NCBI GenBank assembly: GCA_030752795.1 | Contig: JASMDM010000098.1 | Coordinates: 1 to 40,556 of the forward strand | Direction of reading: 5' to 3' | DNA: 40,556 bases | Source of the DNA: SAR202 cluster bacterium | GTDB taxonomy: Bacteria > Chloroflexota > Dehalococcoidia > Lucifugimonadales > UBA1123 | Part shown: piece by piece, positions 1 through 8,089 of the stretch | How the letters are laid out: each line of letters begins with the position of its first letter | How positions within the stretch are numbered: the stretch's first letter is position 1 | Translations under genes and position numbers: made by a program | The notes under the pieces: model-generated | What the model was told of the DNA's origin: nothing | Seen by the model: the letters and a program-made list of their open reading frames with translations, nothing else | Databases searched by the model: none

Positions 1-2
1 CG

Positions 3-368
3 ATTCTGGTGGTCGAAGATCAGGCAGCTCTGCGAACCTTGGCCCGTATGTGGCTGGAGTTCGAAGGGTATGAGGTGGTCTTGGCTTCTGACGGCGTCGA
101 GGGCTTGCAGCGGTTCGTTGAATCGAAACCGGATCTGATCGTCACCGACATGGATATGCCGTACATGAACAGCATCGAGCTCAGCCGGGCGGTTAGAGCC
201 ACGTCAGACGTCCCGATCCTGCTCTGGAGCTCGAATCCCATCCCCACGGAATTAACTCTGGATTCGCGCCCGATTATCGACGGCTACGTATTCAAGTCCG
301 GCGACTCCAAAGACTTGGTTGGGCCAATCACCAAGCTGTTGCCTGTCAACGAACTAGTCTCCGTGTAG
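3..368 (+). CDS. Response regulator, receiver domain only (5' end outside window)
   Basis: Single CheY-like receiver domain that accepts a phosphoryl group from a histidine kinase. The reading frame is open from the window edge and reads ILVVED, the usual first beta strand with its acidic pair, so the true start lies just upstream. Numbering from the GTG at position 9, the acidic pair is E3-D4. The phospho-acceptor is D47, in TDMDMP with Met and Pro at +3 and +4. The switch Ser is in LLWSS (about 74-75) and the conserved Lys is K96 in VFKSG. The protein ends about 20 residues after that Lys, so there is no output domain. It may act like CheY or Spo0F, or be the tail of a longer protein whose front is missing. 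The family call is firm; its partner kinase is not visible. Confidence 0.85.
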   Translation: MLVVEDQAALRTLARMWLEFEGYEVVLASDGVEGLQRFVESKPDLIVTDMDMPYMNSIELSRAVRATSDVPILLWSSNPIPTELTLDSRPIIDGYVFKSGDSKDLVGPITKLLPVNELVSV

Positions 369-490
369 ATCGTTCAAAGCCCGGCGGCGCTAGGCGATTA
401 TGACGCCCCCAACGGGTCGCATTTGGCGGCGCGATGGTCGTCGACGCGATGCGATGCGCGACGGTTTTCGCCGTTCCGAACACTCTGAGG

Positions 491-568
491 GATGAGAAGC
501 ATCTGGAGTCAGCAGGCAAAGGCGCTTGTTCAACGACTAGATTCTTCGGCTGCAGCCTCTGAATGACA
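491..568 (+). repeat. Dispersed REP-like repeat, copy 1
   Basis: About 78 bases that recur, reverse-complemented and with small indels, at 31892-31967. Shared blocks in order are GAGAAGCATCTGGAGTC, AGGCAAA, and ACTAGATTCTTCGGCTGC followed by GCCTCTGAATGACA. The core around GATTCTTC..GAATGAC also occurs in degenerate form at 22461-22490 (inverted) and 40491-40522 (same orientation). All copies are intergenic. It resembles short palindromic elements dispersed in many bacterial genomes; function unknown. Confidence 0.75.
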
Positions 569-606
569 CAATTTGTCGGGCGTTACTTCCGGCGCCAATT
601 CGTGAC

Positions 607-633
607 TGGCTTGGCCTTGAAGGGCCAGAGCAC
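607..633 (+). repeat. 27-bp hairpin repeat, copy 1
   Basis: This 27-base stretch recurs with one mismatch at 31808-31834 in the same orientation. It contains TGGCCT-TGAA-GGGCCA, a 6-bp stem with a tetraloop and one G-T pair; the second copy reads TGGCCC and pairs perfectly. Both copies lie within 90 bases of a copy of the larger REP-like repeat. Confidence 0.65.
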
Positions 634-904
634 CAATCGAGCTTAATCAGCAAACCTCATCTCGACGATTCGATCTGTTAGACGTTGTTGTTTGGTTTGC
701 CGTATTAGCGTGAATGCCCCGGCTGGACCGATCAGTTTTGCCAAGCGTGTCCATTGCAGTTATCAGACACGTCGCGCCATCTGTTGACCGCGTTCGGGAG
801 CGTCCGTACAATCGTCTAAATCAAATCCGACCGATTCGCCGACCGCTCCGATCGAAACGGGGAGACATCGGCGCCATCGGGATTGTGATCTGCTCGGAGG
901 CTAC

Positions 905-2098
905 ATGGAAAATCAAATGCCGCTCACGGGAATCAAAGTCCTCGATTTCACGAGGGCGTTTGTCGGCCCTAGTTGCACGCAGGTCCTTGGTGACATGGGC
1001 GCCGATGTGGACAAGGTCGAGAGCATCGGGTACGGCGATTTCAGCCGCCACTCGGAGGTGTTCGAGGAGACCAACGGCGAGGGCGCCGCATTCCTCAGTC
1101 TCAATCGCAACAAGCGGAGCATCTGCATCGACCTGGGCAGGCCCGAGGGTAAAGAGATCGTCCTCAAGCTCGTAGACAAGTGCGACGTAGTCGTGCAGAA
1201 CTTCCGCCCCGACGTCATGACTCGATTGGGACTGGACTACGAGGTCCTCAATCAGCGCAACCCGAGCATCATCTACGCCTCTGGTTCCGGCTACGGCCTG
1301 ACCGGACCGTACAACAAAAAAGGCGGCCAGGACCTTGTCGCGCAGGCAATCTCCGGCATCACGTGGCTGTCCGGCGAACCCGGCGGTCCCCCGGTTCCGG
1401 GCGGCGCCCCGGTTGGCGACCTGATCGCCGGGATGCTTCTTGTGCAGGGCGTGCTCGCGGCGTTGCTGCATCGCGAACGGACCGGCGAAGGCCAGGAAGT
1501 GTCCGCTTCGATACTCGACGGTCTGCTGACCCCTCATACCGAGCGCGCCACCGCGTATCTGGCTACAGGACGTCAGCCTCCAAAGGCAAAACGTCCGCTG
1601 TACAACTTCTATCCGACCAAGGACGACAAACTGGTCGAGATCAGCGGCCGGTTCGGCGGCAACGCGCTGCCTGACGTATGCGAGGTGTTAGGCCTGCCCG
1701 ACCTTTCGCAAGACGAACGTTTCAACACCAACGACAAGATGAATTACGAGAACGGCGCCGAGCTCGAAGCTATTTTATCCGAGCGATTCCTGACCAAAAC
1801 CAGGGATGAGTGGATCAAGGCGCTGGACGAGAAGGACGTGCTTTGCGGTCCGGTGTACGCCTACAACGAGGTGTTCACCGACCCTCAGGTGTTGCACAAC
1901 GAGATGTTGCTCGAGTTCGACCACCCCCGAGCGGGCAAAGTCCGCACGGTAGGTATGCCGGTCAAGTTCACGAAGACGCCGTCCGAGGTTCGGCTTCCCC
2001 CGCCGATGCTTGGCCAGCACACTGACGATATCCTTCGCGGACTCGGCTACTCCGATCAGGACATCGAGTCGCTGCGGGACTCGGAGGTTGTCGGTTGA
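905..2098 (+). CDS. CaiB/BaiF family III CoA-transferase (stand-alone, catalytic Asp present)
   Basis: Moves CoA from a donor acyl-CoA to a free carboxylic acid through an enzyme-bound anhydride, in the cytoplasm. The 397 residues match the usual family length (about 380-420). The N-terminal CoA-binding part reads VLDFTRAFVGP (12-22) and GADVDKVE. The catalytic aspartate is D172 in GAPVGDLIAG, matching Asp169 of formyl-CoA transferase, followed at normal spacing by HRERTGEGQ. At the site where racemase-type members carry His-Asp it reads GGQD, so transferase rather than racemase is favoured. The ATG at 905 has a GGAG 5 bases upstream; a second ATG at 917 is possible. It differs from the paired CoA-transferases downstream in lacking the VTENF..G..DRWG signature. 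Substrate unknown. Confidence 0.9.
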   Translation: MENQMPLTGIKVLDFTRAFVGPSCTQVLGDMGADVDKVESIGYGDFSRHSEVFEETNGEGAAFLSLNRNKRSICIDLGRPEGKEIVLKLVDKCDVVVQNFRPDVMTRLGLDYEVLNQRNPSIIYASGSGYGLTGPYNKKGGQDLVAQAISGITWLSGEPGGPPVPGGAPVGDLIAGMLLVQGVLAALLHRERTGEGQEVSASILDGLLTPHTERATAYLATGRQPPKAKRPLYNFYPTKDDKLVEISGRFGGNALPDVCEVLGLPDLSQDERFNTNDKMNYENGAELEAILSERFLTKTRDEWIKALDEKDVLCGPVYAYNEVFTDPQVLHNEMLLEFDHPRAGKVRTVGMPVKFTKTPSEVRLPPPMLGQHTDDILRGLGYSDQDIESLRDSEVVG

Positions 2099-2308
2099 CG
2101 CTTCGCGCGACAGGCGTCGTCGATTCGCGACCGAGTTCAATCGAAGCGGCTATCCGCGGTGATGTACAATGCACCGTGGCTCACGCCGGCGCGGCCATTC
2201 AGTTGGCTCAACCGTGCAGGTTCGTTGTCGCTTCTGACGATCCCACCCTACCCGGATTCGACTGTTATCAACACGAGCGCACCTTGAATGCGCTGTGACC
2301 GAATTGTC

Positions 2309-3559
2309 ATGACATCCGAACAGATTCACCAACCGAATTCCAACAAAGCTTTGGCAGACATAAGAGTGCTGGACCTGTCCCAGGAGATAGGCGCTTATTG
2401 CACGAAGATAATGGCTGACCTCGGCGCCAACGTCATCCGGATCGAGCCTCCGGAAGGCGATTCGTTGCGCCACAAAGGGCCGTACTACCACGGCCAAGTC
2501 GATATCGAGAAAAGCCTTCGGCACTTCCAGTACAACACCAGCAAGCGGAGCATCACCCTCGACATCGAGAAGCCCGAGGGCGCCGCGTTGTTGCGTCATC
2601 TGGCCTCGCGTTGCGATGTACTGGTCGACGGCTACCCGCCCGGACATCTCGCGGGCCTTGGTTTGGGCCACGACGAGCTGTCGAAGGCGAACCTCAGACT
2701 GATTACGGCGTCTATCACGCCGTTCGGGCAACGGGGCGAATACAGCAGCTACGCCGGCACCGACATCGTGGGCACGGCCATGGGCGGCCTCATGGCGCTG
2801 TGCGGGTTTCCGGACGACCCGCCGAATCATCCCGCTGGACAACAGGGCTACCACCTGGCGTCTATCGCCGCATCCGCGGGGATCACGTTGGCGGTCTGCG
2901 CGCGTGACCTCGACCCCAACGGCCGCGGAAGGCGTCTCGAAGTATCGATGCAAGAGGCGGTGTCGGTTTCCACGCTCCAGACCGCGAACGCGATATTCTA
3001 CACGGACCTCGACACGACGCCCAATCGCGTGGGTCTGGGCAGCGCTGGCGGGCTCGGACGAACCATACTTCAATGCAAAGACGGCCGCTGGGTCAGTTTC
3101 ATCGTCCCGCCGGATTTCTGGGACAATTTCGTAGTTTGGTTGGTGGAGAATGATCTGGCCGGTGTTCTGATCGCTCCCGAATGGGCTGACCCCGCGAGGC
3201 GCATCGAAGATTCCTCCCCGATCACCGAGGCAACGGCCAAGCTTGCAGCGCTCTACGATCGAAACGACTTCTTCCTTGAGGCCCAAAAACGACGGTTGCT
3301 TGGAATGCCTGTGAACACGATCGACGACCTCATTGTGGATGAACAACTGAACAGCAGAGGGTTCTTCGTCGACGTGGAACACGAGGATCTTCAGGAAACG
3401 CTAACGTATCCGGGAGCGCCCGTGGTGTTCTCCGAAACCCCATACGAGATAGCCCACGCTGCGCCCCATCTCGGGCAGCACAACGAAGAGGTCTACACAC
3501 ACGAACTTGACCTGACCGACGATGAGCTCGTCGACTTAAGGAGCCGTGGTGTCATCTGA
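2309..3559 (+). CDS. CaiB/BaiF CoA-transferase homologue lacking the catalytic Asp (pair 1, first gene)
   Basis: Full-length family III CoA-transferase fold with CoA-binding features IRVLDLSQEIGAY, GANVIRIEPPEGD and YNTSKRSITLDI. At the position of the catalytic Asp it reads QQGYHLAS: Tyr replaces Asp (Y181 from this start), with His next. The spacing to the following ARDLDPNGRG segment is unchanged, so this is substitution and not misalignment. It shares IEPP.GD..R, YNT.K and the C-terminal HEDL..TLTYPGAP pattern with the Asp-less partners at 10269, 27647 and the N-half of 32068-34605. Its end overlaps the next gene, which has the Asp, so the two are probably co-translated as a heteromer. 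The start is uncertain: an in-frame ATG at 2288 adds 7 residues, and neither site has a clear ribosome site. ATG 2309 gives the MT.. N-terminus seen in two Asp-less relatives. Confidence 0.88.
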   Translation: MTSEQIHQPNSNKALADIRVLDLSQEIGAYCTKIMADLGANVIRIEPPEGDSLRHKGPYYHGQVDIEKSLRHFQYNTSKRSITLDIEKPEGAALLRHLASRCDVLVDGYPPGHLAGLGLGHDELSKANLRLITASITPFGQRGEYSSYAGTDIVGTAMGGLMALCGFPDDPPNHPAGQQGYHLASIAASAGITLAVCARDLDPNGRGRRLEVSMQEAVSVSTLQTANAIFYTDLDTTPNRVGLGSAGGLGRTILQCKDGRWVSFIVPPDFWDNFVVWLVENDLAGVLIAPEWADPARRIEDSSPITEATAKLAALYDRNDFFLEAQKRRLLGMPVNTIDDLIVDEQLNSRGFFVDVEHEDLQETLTYPGAPVVFSETPYEIAHAAPHLGQHNEEVYTHELDLTDDELVDLRSRGVI

Positions 3560-4772
3560 CGACCGTTCCGTTTCCAGCCCGCCTCCGGGAAAGATGCTCA
3601 GCGGCGTCAGAGTGTTGGATTTCTGTTGGTTGATCGCCGGTTCGTTTACAACGAGGATACTTGCCGACTTCGGCGCCGAGGTCATCAAAATAGAGTCATA
3701 TTCGCGACTTGACCGGATTCGCGAGGTCGGACCTCGGCCCGAGGGCGACGACCACCTCGACGCCGCCGGCGTGTTCGCCGATTGCAACTCGAACAAGATG
3801 TGCATCACTCTCGATCTGAATACGCCGAAGGACATGCAGACTGTCAAAGAGTTGGTCGCGATCTCGGATCTGGTCACGAACAACTTCACCGGGGATCGCA
3901 TGGATCGCTGGGGTTTGGGATACGACGACATCGTGAAAATCAACCCGTCGGTGATCGCGATGTCCATGCCTGTGATGGGCACGACCGGCCCCTGGCGGCG
4001 ATTCGGAGCTTACGGCAACGGAGTCGGCGCTGGCGCTGGATTCAACATGGTCATGGGGTTCCCCGAGCGGGAGCCTGTCGGCATCGGGCCGCTCTATCCG
4101 GACTTCACGGGGCCGTTTTTGGGCGCCACAGCCATCTTCTCCGCCCTGCACCACCGGAATCTAACCGGCCAGGGTCAGTTCATCGATCTCGCTCAGTACC
4201 AGGCCAGCGCGAGCCTCCTGGACACCGAGATTCTCGATTACACGGTCAATAGCCGCATTCCGGAACGAAGCGCAAACCGCAGCCCGCATTCGTGTCCGCA
4301 CGGAGCGTTCCGCGCTCAAGGCGAGGACCGATGGATTGCGATTGAGGTTACGTCGGACGATCAGTGGCTCGATCTCTGCCGCCTAATCGAACGACCCGAT
4401 TTAGAAGCGTCTCAGCATCTCCGAACATTGGAGGGTCGCAAGGCCCACGAGGACGAAGTTGAGCGAGAAGTCGAGTCCTGGACGTCGCAGCGCGATCGGT
4501 GGGACGCGATGGCGGCGCTTCAAGGCGCGGGAATCGCCGCGGGCGTTGTCGAGAACATTCAAGACGCGCTTGAACACGATCAACGCATGGGCCAAGAACA
4601 CTTCCAACCGGTCCACCACCCATCCGGATACGACCGCATGGTCCACCGAGTGCCGATTCGCGTTGACGGTCAGCCTACGATGGCGTCTCACCACCCTTCG
4701 ATAGGCGAACACAACGCCTACGTGTACGGCGAGGTCCTCGGTGATTCGAACATCGACACCGCGCTGCGGTAG
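3549..4772 (+). CDS. CaiB/BaiF CoA-transferase with catalytic Asp (pair 1, second gene)
   Basis: Family III CoA-transferase of 407 residues. The catalytic Asp is D185 in GPLYPDFTG, at the standard spacing before HHRNLTGQGQ. Other marks are VLDFCWLIAG, GAEVIKIES, and NNFTGDRMDRWGLGYDDI, which is the signature of the Asp-containing partner type also present at 11518, 26389 and in the C-half of 32068-34605. The start overlaps the end of the preceding Asp-less gene by 11 bases. AAGGAG at 3538-3543 places the GTG at 3549 at good spacing; the GTG at 3546 is too close. The overlap suggests translational coupling and a two-subunit enzyme. Substrate unknown; the acyl-CoA dehydrogenase gene downstream fits activation of an organic acid followed by desaturation. 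Confidence 0.9.
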   Translation: MSSDDRSVSSPPPGKMLSGVRVLDFCWLIAGSFTTRILADFGAEVIKIESYSRLDRIREVGPRPEGDDHLDAAGVFADCNSNKMCITLDLNTPKDMQTVKELVAISDLVTNNFTGDRMDRWGLGYDDIVKINPSVIAMSMPVMGTTGPWRRFGAYGNGVGAGAGFNMVMGFPEREPVGIGPLYPDFTGPFLGATAIFSALHHRNLTGQGQFIDLAQYQASASLLDTEILDYTVNSRIPERSANRSPHSCPHGAFRAQGEDRWIAIEVTSDDQWLDLCRLIERPDLEASQHLRTLEGRKAHEDEVEREVESWTSQRDRWDAMAALQGAGIAAGVVENIQDALEHDQRMGQEHFQPVHHPSGYDRMVHRVPIRVDGQPTMASHHPSIGEHNAYVYGEVLGDSNIDTALR

Positions 4773-4956
4773 CAAGCGCTGCGGTCGGTCGTTGCAGGCA
4801 CTCTGATCGAACCGTCGACGGCCTATTATCACTCAACGCCCGTTCTAATCCAGGTTCGTTCGTAAACAAGCGCGACACCCGCACTCTCACCGAGTTCGTC
4901 AAGGCGCCGGGAGCGCTTGGTCATATACTCCAATATCAACCGGACGCATGTCGGCG

Positions 4957-5157
4957 CTACTTGTACTTGCGCCGCGCCGCGATGTTTGTCCAGGCCATCT
5001 TCATTCCGTCATGGCCTTGTATGACCTGCGCAGCGGTGATACAAATACGGTTGTTGGACGGGTGGCCCGGAATCGCGAGATAGATTCCGCCGCTCGCGTT
5101 AATGCGAACCGAGGCTCCGCTTGAACCTGTCCCACCCAACGCTGACCAACAACCCAA
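4957..5157 (-). CDS. Possible small hypothetical protein or gene remnant
   Basis: A 66-codon frame inside the 447-base gap between the CoA-transferase pair and the acyl-CoA dehydrogenase. Codons from about residue 15 on mostly end in G or C, as in the real genes here. The C-terminal part (VRINASGGIYLAIPG to TNIAARRKYK) has a protein-like composition with a basic tail. I do not recognise a family and see no good ribosome site. Its 5' end runs toward the promoter region of the plus-strand dehydrogenase gene. It may be a leftover 3' end of a larger gene, or chance. The rest of 4773-5219 shows nothing I can name. Confidence 0.25.
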   Translation of the reverse strand: MGCWSALGGTGSSGASVRINASGGIYLAIPGHPSNNRICITAAQVIQGHDGMKMAWTNIAARRKYK

Positions 5158-5219
5158 AGCGAGAATTCTGCTTCGACAGAAGCTTGATGGCTCACGAACG
5201 CCCCGGGGAGGAACCTGCC

Positions 5220-6353
5220 ATGACCATGGATGTATTGATTCCCGAAGAGTTGCGGATGCTCCAGAGCACGGTCCGTCAGTTCGTCGAGAACGAAGTAGTG
5301 CCGCTCGAATCGGACTACGCAGAGGAGCTGCCGACGGATATCCGCGCTCAGATGCAGGTCAAGCTACGGGACATGGGGTTGTGGGCGCTCAGCGTTCCCG
5401 AGGAGTACGGCGGCGCCGGCATCAACACCCTCGGAATGACTCTGGTGATCGAAGAAGTGCACAAGTCGATGCTGTCGCGCAACCTGATCGGCGGCGGGGT
5501 CAATCCGTTGCTGTACGGCGCCAGCGACTACCTGAAGGAGAAGTATCTTCATCCGGTGGTTCGCGGCGAGCGCCACTCAGCCGGCGCATTCAGCGAGCCC
5601 GGAGCGGCAGGCGACCTCGGCGGCATCCAGACGAGCTACACTCGCGACGGTGACGACTACGTCCTGAACGGCACCAAGATATGGATCACGAAAGGGCACG
5701 AGGCCGACCACGTGGTCGTGCTCGCAAGAGAAAAGGGCACGGAGCGCCAGGAAGGCGTTACCTGGTTCATCATCGACGCGGACACCCCCGGCTTCGAGGT
5801 GAGTCGCGTCATCCCGATGATGGGGCAGACGACCACTGCGGAGCTGCAGATGACCGATTGCGTCGTGCCGTCCGCCCACCGCCTAACGGCCGAGGGCGGC
5901 GCGTGGTCCGTTGCGCAGAAATCACTGAACGGCCTTCGGCTGATGAACGGTCCGCAGGTGCTTGGTCTGGCCCAGCGTTGCCAGGATCTGGCCGTCGCGT
6001 ACGCGATGGGACGCAAGACGTTCGGCTCCCTGCTGTCGGAGCGCCAAGCAGTCCAGAGCATGATCGCCGATTCCGAGATCGAGATGTTCGCCACTCGATC
6101 GATGGTCTGGCAGGCGGCCATGAAGGCGGACAGGGGCGAGGACGTGCGGCGCGAAGCCCAGATGATCAAGGTGTTCGCAACGGAGATGGCTGGACGAGTT
6201 ATCGACAGATCGCTTCAGATCCACGGCGCCGCCGGATACTCGAAAGACCTGGTAATCGAGCAGTACTACCGGGCTGTTCGCGCATACCGGATTTTCGAGG
6301 GCCCCAACGAGGTTCACCGCTGGCGCCTGGGCCGGAACATGATGCGAGGCTAG
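5220..6353 (+). CDS. Acyl-CoA dehydrogenase
   Basis: FAD enzyme that makes the alpha,beta double bond in an acyl-CoA and passes electrons to an electron-transfer flavoprotein. The 377 residues fit the family. In order: an N-terminal helical domain (1-115), the middle beta domain with FSEPGAAGDLGG (about 125-135) and LNGTKIWITKG (149-159), then the C-terminal helical domain. The catalytic base is E360 in FEGPNEVHRW, as in medium-chain acyl-CoA dehydrogenases. The reading frame extends further upstream, but ATG 5220 is chosen because GGGGAGG lies about 10 bases before it and the family N-terminus begins there. It sits downstream of CoA-transferase pair 1 on the same strand, with a 447-base gap, so it may have its own promoter. 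Chain specificity cannot be read from sequence. Confidence 0.92.
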   Translation: MTMDVLIPEELRMLQSTVRQFVENEVVPLESDYAEELPTDIRAQMQVKLRDMGLWALSVPEEYGGAGINTLGMTLVIEEVHKSMLSRNLIGGGVNPLLYGASDYLKEKYLHPVVRGERHSAGAFSEPGAAGDLGGIQTSYTRDGDDYVLNGTKIWITKGHEADHVVVLAREKGTERQEGVTWFIIDADTPGFEVSRVIPMMGQTTTAELQMTDCVVPSAHRLTAEGGAWSVAQKSLNGLRLMNGPQVLGLAQRCQDLAVAYAMGRKTFGSLLSERQAVQSMIADSEIEMFATRSMVWQAAMKADRGEDVRREAQMIKVFATEMAGRVIDRSLQIHGAAGYSKDLVIEQYYRAVRAYRIFEGPNEVHRWRLGRNMMRG

Positions 6354-6460
6354 GCGGCGCCCAGAATGGACGAGATCGTCCACGAACGAACACGTCTGTT
6401 TTTCGTGGTGTGCGTCACCCGCCTGAATTTGGGACGTGACATTTGCGCTTGACTGTCAAG

Positions 6461-6503
6461 GGCGGAGAGAAAGTGTACCGGCGGGGCGGAGCAAAACTGT
6501 ACC
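6461..6503. repeat. Tandem 19-bp repeats resembling an IS21-family end (solo remnant)
   Basis: Two similar 19-mers, 6461-6479 and 6485-6503, share the form GGCGGAG..AAA..TGTACC with a 24-base period. Ends of IS21-like elements often carry such repeated AAA.TGTACC boxes as transposase sites. No istA or istB gene and no second end is present. The remnant lies between the acyl-CoA dehydrogenase and a small membrane-protein gene that seems to lack its front. The IS21 assignment is from memory of motif form. Confidence 0.35.
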
Positions 6504-6562
6504 ACTGAGCGCCGCAGGATTCGCGTCGAGATACGCGGTGCGTGAGGGCAGGTGTTAGCTAG

Positions 6563-6967
6563 TTGCCTGAGGGCTGGTGGGCGCAGTATCTGCTCTCTCT
6601 CATAGCGTTACTGTTTGTCGCCCAGTATCTGCTTTCGATCTCCTCGCAAGGTTCGTTCCGCCTGTCGGTTCTCGCCGGCGGAAGGCATTTTAAGATGAGC
6701 GTGATCGTTTTTTCATTATGCGTGACCGTTTTCGCCCTCGCTGGGTATGTGACGAGCATCCATCCGGCAATCCCGCAAGAATTCGGCGGCGGGGCGTCCA
6801 GGTGCGCTCAAATAGAAAGCAAAGGAACTCTGATCACTGACGCGTCTGACCAAGGCGAAGTCGAGATATGGCAAGCTGGCTCTCAATCCGTATGGTACCG
6901 GTTCCCAAACGCGACAACGACGTACGAGATCCAGAGAAGAGTCGTCGATTCGATCGAGTATTGTTGA
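6563..6967 (+). CDS. Small membrane protein, possibly N-terminally truncated
   Basis: 134 codons from a TTG that directly follows an in-frame TAG. Two hydrophobic segments are visible, WWAQYLLSLIALLFVAQYLL (about 5-24) and MSVIVFSLCVTVFALAGYV (45-63). They are followed by HPAIPQEFGGG and a soluble C-terminal tail of about 60 residues. The PAIPQEFGGG segment resembles a motif I recall from larger multi-pass membrane proteins of unknown function, where it follows the last helices, so this may be the tail of such a gene. There is no clear ribosome site, and an IS21-like end remnant lies 60 bases upstream, consistent with loss of the front by an insertion. Function unknown. Confidence 0.45.
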   Translation: MPEGWWAQYLLSLIALLFVAQYLLSISSQGSFRLSVLAGGRHFKMSVIVFSLCVTVFALAGYVTSIHPAIPQEFGGGASRCAQIESKGTLITDASDQGEVEIWQAGSQSVWYRFPNATTTYEIQRRVVDSIEYC

Positions 6968-7062
6968 CCTGATCTCGCTCAATGACACCGACAGTAATTT
7001 GAACCGGCACCGAGGATGCCGAGGGCCATATCGCACAGTGAACGGCATCGCCCGTCGCCCGA

Positions 7063-7812
7063 TCAGATCGGCCCTCGGAGGTCGATGCCGCCGGCGACCG
7101 TGATTACCTGGCCGGTAATCATGCGTGACGCTTCGGACGCAAGGAACACGGCCGTGCCTGGCAGGTCGTCATACCGAAGGCCTCCCGGAAGAGGGAACAC
7201 TTCATCGGACTCGTCGCTCGACGACACGGGACCGGGTGCGATGGAATTCACCCTGATGTTGTATCGCGCTAGGTCAAGCGCCATTGCCCGGCCCATATGG
7301 GCTATGCCCGCTTTGACGGTGGAGTATGCGGAAGATCCGTGGCGGAGCTGCATGCCCATTCGAGACGAGATATGGATGATTGCGCCTCCGTTGCCCTGCT
7401 CCACCATCCGTTTTGCGACCGCCTGCGACATGAAGTAGGTGCCTCTCAGTCCGATAGCCTGCATGTCGTCGAAAGCGTCCACTTCGTATTCTAGGAATGG
7501 TTTGTTCGTGCCGCCTGTCTTTCCGGCGTTGTTGATCAATATGTCCAGATGCTCGAACTCGGCAGCCGTGGCATCCACTTGCTCTCGAATCGAGTTCACG
7601 TCCCGAAGGTCGAGCGGAAGGTAGACGCCGCGCACGCCGCGTTCTCCGAGCTCGCCGATCACGCCTTGCGCTTCTTGCTCCTGCACGGGCAGGTCGAGGA
7701 TCGCGACGTTCGCTCCGGCATCGGCCAACGCGAGCGCGAACTGCCTCCCCATGTTTCGGGAGCCTCCGGTAACGATGGCGTTCTTTCCGGCGAGGTCGAA
7801 GGAGATGGGCAT
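7063..7812 (-). CDS. Short-chain dehydrogenase/reductase (SDR)
   Basis: Classical SDR of 249 residues, oxidising or reducing an alcohol/ketone with NAD(P)(H). Cofactor motif TGGSRNMG is at 15-22 and the structural NNAG at 94-97. The catalytic Ser is in HISSRMG (149-150), with Y163 and K167 in AYSTVKAG; NSIAPGPV follows. The acidic D40 at the end of the second beta strand (AILDLP) favours NAD(H) over NADP(H). The fourth catalytic residue, normally Asn in the helix before the active site (NLRG), is Gly here (G121 in AIGLRGTYF), which is unusual. The gene stands alone on the minus strand, divergent from the LLM oxidoreductase at 8090. Substrate unknown. Confidence 0.9.
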   Translation of the reverse strand: MPISFDLAGKNAIVTGGSRNMGRQFALALADAGANVAILDLPVQEQEAQGVIGELGERGVRGVYLPLDLRDVNSIREQVDATAAEFEHLDILINNAGKTGGTNKPFLEYEVDAFDDMQAIGLRGTYFMSQAVAKRMVEQGNGGAIIHISSRMGMQLRHGSSAYSTVKAGIAHMGRAMALDLARYNIRVNSIAPGPVSSSDESDEVFPLPGGLRYDDLPGTAVFLASEASRMITGQVITVAGGIDLRGPI

Positions 7813-8089
7813 GTGGTCACGCGTCCTGTCGATCAGATTTCACGGCCCAGTATACCCGAGAGGGTTCGGCGGGGAAGACGGCTACCCGTGCATTCCCGCC
7901 CCGTTCCGCGGGCGGGGGTCGGTCCGTCTCGACACTCACCCTTCAGTTTGCTCACGGTTGGCGCCGCAACGGACAGACGGGCACGTGGCAACTCCGGCAA
8001 AATGCCGTAGAATGCGTCCCAGACATGACCGTAATCGACGCGCAGCCTTGACGTGGCGCAGCGTCTAAGCCGAGGAGGATGAGCATCCC

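Larger units (their letters stand above)
369..904. other. Intergenic region without a credible gene
   Basis: No open frame here has coding character or a ribosome site. The stretch holds two repeat elements, listed separately: a REP-like copy at 491-568 and a short hairpin repeat at 607-633. The last ~200 bases presumably contain the promoter of the following CoA-transferase, but I see no convincing -35/-10 pair. Confidence 0.6.

Noticed and set aside
2288-2308. Upstream ATG for the first Asp-less CoA-transferase
   Set aside because: It cannot be excluded, but it adds a Cys/Arg-rich heptapeptide absent from the relatives and has no ribosome site.
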